NCBI GenBank assembly: GCA_033557685.1
Contig: JAWQRN010000294.1
Span: 1-32,023, forward strand
Direction: 5' to 3'
Length of the DNA: 32,023 bases
Source: Sperchopsis tessellata
Taxonomy: Eukaryota > Arthropoda > Insecta > Coleoptera > Hydrophilidae
The stretch's first letter is position 1. Every line of letters begins with the position of its first letter. The notes below the pieces were generated by a model that did not search any database, was not told where the DNA came from, and saw only the letters and a program-made list of their open reading frames with translations. Of the stretch, positions 11,701 to 23,700 are shown one piece after another. Both the position numbers and the translations under genes were made by a program.

Positions 11701-14700
11701 ACGAGCTTCCGATAACTGCGCATGGGTCCCTTAGGGACTCTTTATTAAACCACATCAGTCAGATAACTGAGGAGACAAACACTGTCATTGTGACCCAACT
11801 GTGTGTAGCTCTTGCAGACTTGGCACTCCAGATGACCTCTTGGCAAAGAGCAGCTTTGGATCTAATCAATCGGTTCTCTCAATCTAATCTTTGGCCCCTT
11901 TTAGAAATTTTGACTGTACTCCCTGAAGAGTTAGAGTCTAGGTCGGTTAGGTAAGTCTGCACATTCTGTGTAGGTAATCATATAATTTTTCTAATATTGA
12001 TGGTTTATTTTTATAGACTGGGAGAAAATAGAAGACAAGAAGTGTTGGAAGATTTCAAGGCCTGCTCTCCAACGGTCACTGAGTTCCTAACTCATTGTTG
12101 TCATACATATGGAAGTAATTTGCACGAAAATGTGCAGATAAATACCAAAATATTAAGATGCTTCACCTCTTGGGTCAGTTTGGGTGCCATTTCCCTTTCT
12201 GATGTCACGAACAATATTGTTATAAGTAAAGCGTTTGGCGTCCTTAGCTATAGACCAGATAACAATGAGAACAAGCAAGTGGTTGGTGCATTACATGATG
12301 CAGCTACAGATTGCATATGCACTCTACTTCAGTGCTTAGAAGATAACAACAACCAGCAAGCCCTAGAAATGTACTTGTTCAATGAAGTGCTCAATTTAGA
12401 AGTCCCGTATCACTTATCGGTTGCCAATGAAGATCAAGAAAAATCTATGAACTACTGCAGAATCTTTACTGAACTAGCAGAATCATTCTTGGAGAAAATG
12501 ATTCAACAGTGTATAAACGAAATTACTCCTCATTATTCAATTAAAGTGTTGGACTTGGTTTTAATATGTGTCGGACATCATGACTATGAAGTGGCGGAAA
12601 TTACTTTTAATTTGTGGTACCTTTTAAGTGAAGAACTTTATCAAAAGAATAGTAAAGTTGTGACGGAAAGTTTTCGGCCTTATGTTGAAAGGTTAGTATA
12701 TGCACTGTGTCGACACTGCCAAATGGAACCTGACCACGAAGGGTTGTTGGAAGACGGGGATGACTTTAAAGATTTTCGGTTAAAAGTGTCGGATTTGATA
12801 AAAGACGTTGTGTTTATAGTAGGTAGTAGCAGCTGTTTCAGGCAAATGTTCATGAACTTACAAGCTCCTGGTGTGACCTGGGATTCCAGTGAAGCAGCTT
12901 TATTTGTCATGCAAGCTGTCGCAAAGAATGTTTTACCGTAAGTATCATTATTTTATATTTTATGATTTACAAACTACAAGTGGAATGTAGAGACATAATT
13001 ACTAGTCTACGTTAATATTCAATGGAAGTGATATAGCTTCTATTTTAGTAAACTTGTAACATTTCCTTTATCCTATAATTTTCATTTTTATATTTTCTTT
13101 TTATCTATTGTGACTTTTCAGACAACATACATTTAGTCTTTTCAGATTGATAACGTTTCTTCACCTCTTTTATAAAATTACACACTTATTACTAGAAAAA
13201 CAAGTAGTAATAATAATATATTTTGCCTTTAAAGACAGCGACTGCATTTGCAAAGTGTTAAATTATGTGTGACTCTTGTTGCATTAATTTTAGGTTAGAC
13301 TGTTGTGATTGAATAGCATTGTATAAATTTTTTCTATACGATTCACATCCACATTAAAACATCACATTTCATAGCATGTTTTTCGTTTTATCCTTAATAT
13401 AAAGTGACTAAAGGCATTGTGCTGTATCAGACAGTATTTTAATCTCATATACGGCATCAGAAAACACAGAATATTGTAAATGTTACAGACGTTATATATA
13501 GTCTAACTGTAACTAAATTCATTTATCTTCAACTTTATGCCCCCCTGTTTTTGCTACTTCTTACTTGTTCATTCTTCAGAATCTCCCCAACACCATCTAT
13601 CCATTTTTTCCTAGGCCTACCTACACCTTACCCACTTTTCATCTCACCTACATATATCTGTTTTCTAACTCTTTGCTCACTGGTTGTCTCAAAATACACC
13701 AAACAGCACAATACGTTCTTCTCCATGCGATTCAGCACACTATCCCTAACAGCACATTCATTAGGCACTCATGAATTTCTAACCCTATCAATCCGAATCT
13801 TGTTGATTACATTTCCAAGATAGTCTGTACCCATTTATCTTACTCTTCTGTGGTGTCTATTATACCCATGTATCACTATTATACATAAGTGTAGGAAGCA
13901 AAATGTTATTATAGATATCTTCTTTTGTAAATCCTCCATTCTTTGTAATCATCCAGATCTTTTTCATCCTCAACATCCACACCAATTTTTTCATCTCTTG
14001 CTCCCTTGGTATGAAAACTTGTATTCTACCTTTGACCTTAATTGTATATTCAGTTCTCACTCTCAAACACCAAAACTATCATTTTAGTCGAGTTTACTTT
14101 AAAATCCATCCGTTTATTAATAAGATAATTAATAATAAGTGAGATGTTTATAAAATTGGTAGTAGTGTAATACTGAATGGTTATAAAAATTTAATAATCT
14201 GTGTTTTAGAATTTGTAACTAATGTTATTATAATACAGAAGAAATTTAAATATCCACTATTCTTTCTACACTAACCGGCACAAAAAGCGAATAACATAAA
14301 ATTTTCAATAAGTTTCGTCCCTTCCATAATTTCTTATAAAAAACATCAATACAAGTTTGTGAACCTTTTTTTGGGCAAAATAAAAACTTAACCACATGAA
14401 TAATTGTTTGACAAAAATGAGATTTAATTCTTGCTTTACTTTCGAGTCATTATATTATATATTGAAAGATTATAAGGTCTGGTCTAAATTTTATTCACGA
14501 TATTCTCGTAATTTTTAACAATTTTTATCAATTACCATGACTCTTTCACCAAGGTTGCTTTATGAGCAGTAGCTCTAATCTAAAATGATCGATGCCAACA
14601 TTATGTGTCTAACATTCTTTGGGTGCCACAAGCGACCATTCATAAATGGTGAAACTGGATCTTACAGGTGGATATAGGCCTAGGAGGACCATTTTTTAAG

Positions 14701-17700
14701 TTTGAATGTACTCCTCAATAAGGTAGTGTTAGTACTTCAAATGAAGCTGGATTGATGGCTCGAAGACCTGCTAATGGCCCAGAACTTTTCCAGAAACATA
14801 GGGTAGCTGGACTTGCATTTGCTAGAGAACATCTGAATTGGGATTTCGCACAATGGGGTCCAGTACTTGGCGAATGGGCAATAGATTCGCACATAGAAAC
14901 ATTGTTCCCAGGGTGAGTTTTAGTGATGGTCTGTGGAGGTATTTCTACTGAGGCTCATTTTAGTGGAGAGAAGAATAATTAATGCTGATCGATGTCTGAG
15001 AGACATTCTGCAAGAGTATGTCGTATAATTTACACCTTTTATCGGTGGTATCTTTAGTCAAATGTTCATTATCACTTCACCAATGTTGTGCATTACCCCA
15101 ATGAGGTCGGTATTATTTGAATGAAGTAGTCCATACTTTAACCCTGTAGATCATGTATGGGACATGTTTGAAAGACCTTACAAATGAGGTAGATGAAGGT
15201 TGGGAACGGTTGAACCAGGCATAGGCATTATGAATTTTGTGGAAGGAAGGGGCAGACTTATGGAAGATATAATACGAGTTTAAGAAAGAAATACCTGCTA
15301 TCATAAAATTTTTGTTTGATTCATTTTTTAAAATGTGATATATCATATTTTTTAATATTTTGTCTAAACAATCGCTTTATCTTCTCTTAATTTCCTCAAT
15401 TAAACTAGTTTTTCTCATAAATGTCTTGAAAATTATATTACTTGTACCAGTCGGTGTAAAATTGAATATACGACTATTTATTATTATATATTTATTTTGT
15501 TTTTGATCAGCACTGCAATCTGTTCACATTATTTATTACAGTTATGGTGTGCACAATAATCCATTTTTAATATAATATAATAAGTATAACAAATTTAATT
15601 ATATTTGTGGAATTGATTCACCTAGATCTGCACATTTTGCTTTTCATCTCGCTCACCCTTATGGACGCCTTACAACTATCTATGACATATAAATTCTGCT
15701 TTTGGCAAATATATAGCTGATGTATATTCAAAGGATTATGCTTTCCAGCTTTTGTATCTCATGTTTCATACCCAAAATGGTCTTTGTATTAAATTTTGTA
15801 ACTATTATGTTTTAGAACTGAAAATGAAGTGGTGCCGAAAGTTGTAGAAGCCATTTTAAATCTACCAGAGAACACTCACATAGCTGTAAGGCATACATCA
15901 GTACTATTGTTAGGTGAATTATGTGAATGGATTGAAAAGCATCCTGCATCTTTGGATCCTATTTTGAATTTCCTTGTCTGCTGTTTACCACAAGCAGGCA
16001 TTGGGGCAGCTGCTGCAACAGCTCTCCAAAACATTTGCGCCGCTTGTAACGATCACATGCCAAGACACATCCCTGTCTTGCTACAACTTCTACAACAGGT
16101 ATGTACAAAATTATTTAAAATTTTTTTGCCAGCTCCTAACACAATAAATTGGTTTTGTAGGAACGCTACTGAAAGTTCTGTTAAAGTCTTCTTTAACTAT
16201 AAAGTTTGCTTTAAAATCAATTTTATAAGAGTGTTATTTGTAGACTTTAGGATCTTTATATGACGTACCTAGATAGGTTTTCTGTTATAATATATACAAA
16301 TGATTGAAATAAATATGCTTTTTATTATAAATAAAAAAAAATACTGAAGCTTTTGTAATAACCTACATAAAATTATTCATTTCTGTTTGTTCCCAAACAT
16401 TAATAAACAATTTCGACAAGTTTGAGGTATCCTTGTAATCATTAAAACAATATTATTGTGCAAGAACAGGATCACAATCCACTTGTAATTAAGAAAACAA
16501 GGTCCTTATGTATATATATATATATATTTTTTTTTTTTTCCTTTTTCAGGTCGATACATTTGCCATTACAAATAATGCAGTTATAGGATTGTTGAAAGGA
16601 GTAGCAGCGATTGTAGGTTGTATGCCACACTCGGATATAATGGGAGCCCTAAGAGAAATGTGCCACATGCAAGTCAAGCCACTATGTGCGCTTATTGAAG
16701 GAGATGTTATTCCTGTTAGAGGCACTAAGACAGACCCCGTTCTTTGGCTGGACAGACTTGCTTCTATATTTAGACATGTAGTTGTACATGTTTCTGAAGG
16801 TACGTTTTGAATATATTAAATGTATTGGTGTTCAATTATACTATATGAGCAATCCACCTAAGCTATGCTCTTCACTATTTTTCTTTGAAGCCTATTATTT
16901 CATCCTTAACTTCCCCTGACCCATCTATTCTCCTAGATATTTAAAAGTTTGCATTAGTTCTACCGGCTGCTTCTTTTTTGAAGTTAGAAGGCGATATTTT
17001 TTATACAGCGAACTCCCGATTTTCCTGACTAATCGGTGTTTAATTCACTAAAGTTTTTTAATGCACTAATTTTCTTGTCTATTGTATTCCATCATATTAA
17101 TTTATAAATATTAATTTGTATAAAAATATTGGTAAATGTTCCCTTTAAAGTGAGATATGTATTAGATAAATACCTTTAGATACTGAATTCATATTATTTT
17201 TGTTTAAACACAGCATAATTGACTGTTGGCATATGCCAGCTCTAGTATCTAATGCAAGTGCAAGTTGCAAATAAATCTATGGTCTATTTTTAGGGAACAT
17301 ATTTTTCGTTTAGCACATATACAGAAATGTTTTTTAGTTTTTAATTTAATTTTGATTTTAGTAATTATGATTCAGTTAAATTTAGTTGCACAAATGTAAT
17401 TGAAAGTCACGTAATTTATACTATACAATGGGTTAGAAAAATAATAAGAAATCATATCACAGGCGCGTATTGTTTCTTCAGTGCTTTGAATCTTTCGTTC
17501 TTTTCTTCATGATACCTTTAAATAAGTAGTGTCTTCTCAGTAAAATTACTACTGTGTTTTTCCTAACATATGGCCTATTTGCTAAAATTTGTTAAAAATA
17601 ACTATGAGTTAATATAATAATAACCAGTTAATTTAACTATAAGAAAATCTTGATTAAAAGCATTTTAAAATAAACAAGGTGTTACTTTTCGCATATGGCA

Positions 17701-20700
17701 TAAGGACTGGCAATTTTGTCCGCTAAACCGAGGGTTCACTGTATTTATTAAATCATCCTTAAAGAAATATGACATATATTTGACAATCTTTTTGAAGCCG
17801 CTGAATCTATCATTAAAAAATTCCAAAACATTTTTAATTTCTGCGACTTATTCATCAAAATTCAAAATTATGGATTGTTTTGCAAATCATTTTTTTATAT
17901 TTGAGAAATGTTTTCTTATGGATTAGTTAATGCTAATAATTTTCTCAGCAAGTTCCAGATTTGAAATGTTTAATTTACCAATGAAATCATCTAGAAATGC
18001 CAAATCTCAAAGCTATTTTTTTATCATACAATTTCATGTCTTCAGAGAAAAATAGAAAAGTTAAAAAGCTTAATGGCTGCAGCTTGGAATAATCAACAAA
18101 TTTTCTGTTCCATTTTGCTCTAAAATAAACAGGGAATCCAATATTTGGAGAAATCCAGTTTTACATGGGAATTCCTTATGTCCCAAAATCAACTTTACAT
18201 CCTGTATGTTTATCATTGAGACTATTGCATATTAAAATTTACTACACTAAGTAAATATAATTTAGAACTAAATGCAACAATGACTCGAAAAATCTGGCGA
18301 TTCATCAATTGACACCAAATTAACTAGAGCTATTTTATTGTGACATATATTAGTTGACCCATCAATTTGTAATGATAAACTTCCCTAGATATTTCCTCCT
18401 CTTCCTTATTATAATTTTCTTGCAATTCCCTTTTTTCTGCTTTTGTCCATTGTTTGTTGACGTTAAATAAATAAACAAATATTTGTTTATTTAACGACGG
18501 CCTATTTCTGCTGCTATGGCCAATCACCGAAGCTAGGGATTAGGCTCCCACACCTAGGAATTTTGCCGCAATCTGTATTCCACCTAGAATTGAGTTTTTT
18601 ACGTGCACGTGGTCTTGATTTACCTGCAATACACAGGACCCACAGTTTTATGTCCCTCCCGGAAGTCGAGCACCACAAAGACTTTTTCCACAAAAGCCAG
18701 CCACCTCTGGGTCTCAAACTCAAGACCCTACACTTAGTAGCCTAGTATATAGCTGCTTTTTTTCCATACTCATTAGTGTTCATATCCTCCAGTAAGTTCT
18801 ATAAGTGTTCAATTCACCTTTCTCTATGCCGTTCCATTTGTCGTTGATACTTCAAATATATATTTTTTTTCTTTGATCTGCTGTTCCACTAAGATGTCTG
18901 TTTTCTCAGCTAAATGCTTTTAATCCTCTGCCAGACAATCTTTGCTACTTCTAATATTATGGTTTTCTACCAAAGCTCCTTCAAGTTCAGTCTCACCATA
19001 TTTCTCAAGTGTTTCAATTACTTGTCGTAATTCTGGACAGAGCTTGAAAAACTTAAAGTTGCCATTTTTTGGGTTAATGATCTATATGTATTTTTGCCAA
19101 CGAAAATATAAACAGCCAACACTCCTAAAATCAAACTAAAAGAATGAATTTAAATTTTTATTTCAGGCCAAGAAAGTCCTTGTAGAGAAGTTGTCTTAGA
19201 AGTGTGGCCAATCTTGTCAAGAACCTTCCAAAAGTATCAAGATAGCTTAAGAATAATGGAAAGGTGCTGCCGGAGTGTGAGGTTTATGTTACGGTGTGTA
19301 AGTCAACAAGTGAAAGAAATACTAGAAAGTCTCGTCCAACAAATAGTTAATATATACCAAATGCATAAGCATTCCTGTTTTTTGTACCTGGGTAGCATAT
19401 TAGTTGACGAGTATGCTATGGATGCAACTTGTGTTCAGGGTCTGTTAGACATGCTTCAAGCTTTGGTAGAGCCTACTTTCATGATTCTTCGAGAGGAAAA
19501 TGGCCTTAGGAATCATCCGGATACAGTTGATGATTTCTTTAGGTAAGCTCTTCCATTTATACTCATATTACAAAATTTACTAACTTAATATTTTTTAAAT
19601 TTTAGGCTGTGTGCAAGGTTTGTGCAGAGGGCACCACTAGCATTTTTGCAGAGCACTGCGCTTCCGCATATAGTTCAGTGTGCCCTGACTGCTTGTTCCT
19701 TGGATCACAAAGAGGCTAATACCTCTGTGATGAAGTTCCTCTACGATCTAATAAACACAGGCAAATGTGTAAAGATGCATCCAGACTTTGAACAACGCAA
19801 GGAGATGGTACATCGGATACTTGATGAATATGGCCAACAAATGGTCACTAATCTAATACACTCCTGCGTGTTTTATTTGCACACCTATATGCTTTCTGAG
19901 GTAGGAGATGTTTTTGTGGAATTGTTGGAAACTAACAGGGAAATGACTTGTCGATGGTTGGTCAGCGCTCTCGAAAGTTTACCAAAACAGACTAATGGTG
20001 GAGTGATATCTGTCACACCCCAGCAACTAAATGAGATTCATGGATCTGTAGCAAGGTATGTACAACAATATATTTTACAAAAAAAAACCAACACTGAATA
20101 TTTCTTCTTCTTTGAGTAACTATTCGTAAAGGATGTTGGTGACCAATATCAGGAAAACCTTTTTCTTCCAATGCCCTTTGTCCATCGATCATTCCATGAA
20201 CTATTTACCATCTCGGAAAATGTAGCTAAAATAGGATACTTTTTATCTCTTGATGATAGTCACAATTTCCTTTTCTTTGTTATACATGGAAATAATAAAA
20301 ATAGGAACAATAATAATAATTGTTATCAATTAATAAGTTTATTTCTGTAAAAACTGCAATTGGCGTTTAAAAGAGTTCTAGGGGCGCTAGCATTGAATCC
20401 AAGATGGCAGTCCAATGGTGGATAGATTGCATTGTTTACAAGGCTTGATACGTGTTTATGCTGTGGTAAAGTGTTTAAATTTAATTCATTTGCCATAATA
20501 TTTGATCCAGCGGTTGATATCGTTGATATTAGATTATGTAGGGGATTTCAAGAGACCGTTTGTTGAGTGATCGGCAATTATCAAGGCAAATTGCCTGATC
20601 GAATGGAGTGTGATAGGAAGGACGGATGGCGAGATCCATATATTTTTATTGTGTCTGCAAACATCACATTTCGAACAGAGGCCTCATGAAATAAATGTTA

Positions 20701-23700
20701 AATTATTCTCCAGCAGTTAGCATTCTCTTATATTCACGTCTTGTACAGATACTGACTTAAATATGATGCCGATGATACTACCTATTGAAAACTACAAGTA
20801 GGCAACTGCAGTAAGTATTTTGCTTTCCATAAAAAAATTACCTAGGTAGGTACTAGGCATATCAATAAATGATTTCCTATATACAAATCAAAAGATATTA
20901 CAGGTTATGATACTTATCAAAATAGAAAAAAAGGTTTGAAATGTTCTCCACACATGACCATTGTTTTTGATACTTTCTTCCCAATTTTCGACACATGTAA
21001 CTATACTTGTAGTCTGGCTTTGCCCTTGGGAAATAAAAGGAAAGAAAATCCACCAGTTGCTTTACTGTCACAATTTTTAAATTCCACACGAACTACTGTT
21101 TGTTTTTCTGTCGTCTCATCCATTGCGAAATGCACTCTGAACAGATCTAACAACTGAAATCTATCCACCATCTGAGGGTTGCACTTCTGCTAACCAGAGG
21201 TCAGCCACTTTGCTTTTAAACGCCAATACATACTTGTATTGTCAAAACCAGTATTTTTCACTCAATATTGACGCAAAGTTTGTAAAGCATGTGCTAATTA
21301 CACATTCTTATAAATTTATAGAATCGTATGCGAAAAACAAAGTATCCGTTTGTTTTTATAAACAAGTATCATCTAATTTTTATAATTCCTTGGAAATATA
21401 TTATTATATTTTTAAACCGAATTTCTTTTTACGGGAAAAGGCAAAACCCACAACTGAATTTTGCATCGTGAACAAAATAAACAATACAGGTGCATGAAGG
21501 TCTAGTATAGTAACATTACAGTAAATATGGTAAAATGTAAAATTTGAGGAAAGAACATTAGTTAGATTCTCTCGAGGCGTATCCCACTGAATGGATAAAG
21601 ATGTACACGGTGGATATGATTGATGTACTTGAATGTACGTGGGTATACTTTGGATATAAGCCATTGTGCGTGAATATGGATATATGTACTTGAATATATC
21701 GTAAGCATACACCAGTTCAAGACCAGTTTTTGATCACAGGCTTGTTTACTGGCCCCTAAGTAAAAAGTGAAAACCATTTTGTTGGTATTACACTTAGTGG
21801 ATGTACACAAATGGATATAGGTGTACACAATTTTCACCAGTAGTACTTTAAGCCTTACTTTTGAAATGTATAGTTACGCAGTTAAAATATGCAAAAGATG
21901 GTATAATGTTAATAAACCAGGACAATGTTTATATTCATTGTTTCAAGAAGAACCTGTTACAAAATTTAACAGCAAAAAAGAAATTTATAAATATTTTATA
22001 AAATAATTGATTTATTATGTTAGGCAGATGTTATTCCGGTTCATTCTCCTTAATAATATTGTTCTTGTGATGTTAACTAACAGTGGTCTCGCCATCTTTT
22101 CTGAGATCGACCAGATTTTCTAGTTCCTGAGGGCTTGCCTATCTTGCCAGTCGAGCTGATGTTCCCTTTCCAATTCTACTAACATGATTATTCCATTCTC
22201 GTCTTCTCTTGAACTGACATATTTCTCCGATTTCAGAATTTAGAACTTTATCTCTTAATGTTTTTAGAGGCATGGTTTCTCTCTTAATCTTTCCCTCCTT
22301 TACAAAACGTCCTCCAATCCTGTCTGTTCTTACTGCCCCTATTCACTATTGACCGAGTCACTACTGCACTCCATGTTGTTGCTGGCCTTCATCTTGGTCT
22401 TCTACCCTCCGTTTTAGCCTACCATATTCTCCTTGGTAGCCTGTCCATGCCCATTCTACTGCTGTGTCAAAACCCCATAAGTTGTCCTTCCTCTATGATC
22501 TCTTGCACTTCTCCCACTTGCAGTCTTCGTCGAATGTCATCATTTCTAATTCTGTCACATCTAGACATCCCTTCTACCCGTCATCAAGAACTTCAACTCC
22601 GCAGTCTGAATCCTACTCTTCTGTCCCTCCGTAAGCACACATGACTTACTACCATACATCAACTTTGGCACGTAAATCGCATTGCATACAGAAATCTTTG
22701 TTTTCCGGCTTATCTCATCCATGCTCAAAAACTTGCCATTAAGGCATCCAAATAGACCTGCTTCACTTTTCAGTCTACTGTTCACGTCACCCTCCAACTT
22801 CCCCACACCTTCAATCACCGATCCTAGATATCTAAATGACGGAACCTGCTCCAACACCTATCATCTATGAATCTCAATCTCAACGTCTTCATATCTGTTG
22901 TTGTGAGTGTTCTTCTTGTTTCCACTGTGTCTGCTCTCATTTCTATTGTATATATCACTTCTTCTTTAGGTGCCTTCTCCTTTGAGAAGGTTGGCTATCA
23001 TCACGGCTATCCTCATTTTTTATGCTGGAGCTTTGAATAGTTCATTGGAACTACAGTTGTACATTTATCTCAAGTTATTTAACCAGGAGATTCGTCTTCT
23101 TCCTTTTTTTTCTTTTACCTTGTATTTTTTCCTTATGAAATGGTTTGTAACATAATATACTTTTCTCCTCTCATCACTTATCCAAGATATTGCAATTTTC
23201 TTATTTTAATTGTGTTGTATTTCCTTCTCTTTCTTCTGAGGACTTCATCGTTCATGACCCTATCCATCCAACTTATTTTTAACATCCTTCTGTATGCCAA
23301 CATCTCAAATGCTTCCAGTCGATCACTAATGTTTTTCTTTAACGTCCAGGCTCCAGAAAGTATTACCAAGAAGACGTAACATCTCATCATTCTGACCTTA
23401 AGGTGTAAACTGTGGTTCATACTGCATAATACATTTCACATTTAATTAACTATGGTCCTGGCTTGTCCTATTCTTGATCTGATTTCCGTGTAATCATTGT
23501 TGTAATAGACGATTGTTCCTAGATACTTATCTTTATTGACTTTCCACCGACTCTCCTTTGATCCGTAACACTTCTCCTTGCTGCTGTGGTTAACAATTGT
23601 CATGACTTTGGTTTTCTTGATGTTTAGTGTTAGTTCGCACTCCTTGCTGTTTTCCACCACTTGATCAACTAATCTCTACAAGTCCTCTAGCGATTCTGCA

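Noticed and set aside
15113..15346. 77-codon minus-strand ORF in intron 3
   Set aside because: It is antisense to the Tc1-like transposase relic, whose + strand motifs explain this stretch.
16099..16260. In-frame extension of exon 4 into intron 4
   Set aside because: The exon has a good GTATGT donor and the TNPO3 alignment continues in exon 5. The extension is unlike the family.
18710..18735. Possible tRNA gene from a B-box-like stretch
   Set aside because: There is no matching A-box, anticodon stem or cloverleaf that I could trace. It is kept only as a weak hint of a SINE-like repeat.
20056..20119. Read-through of exon 7 ending in a poly-K and YFFFFE tail as the TNPO3 C-terminus
   Set aside because: A GTATGT donor interrupts it, and the family C-terminus ALKDLTRLYR is found in exon 8 in the right phase.
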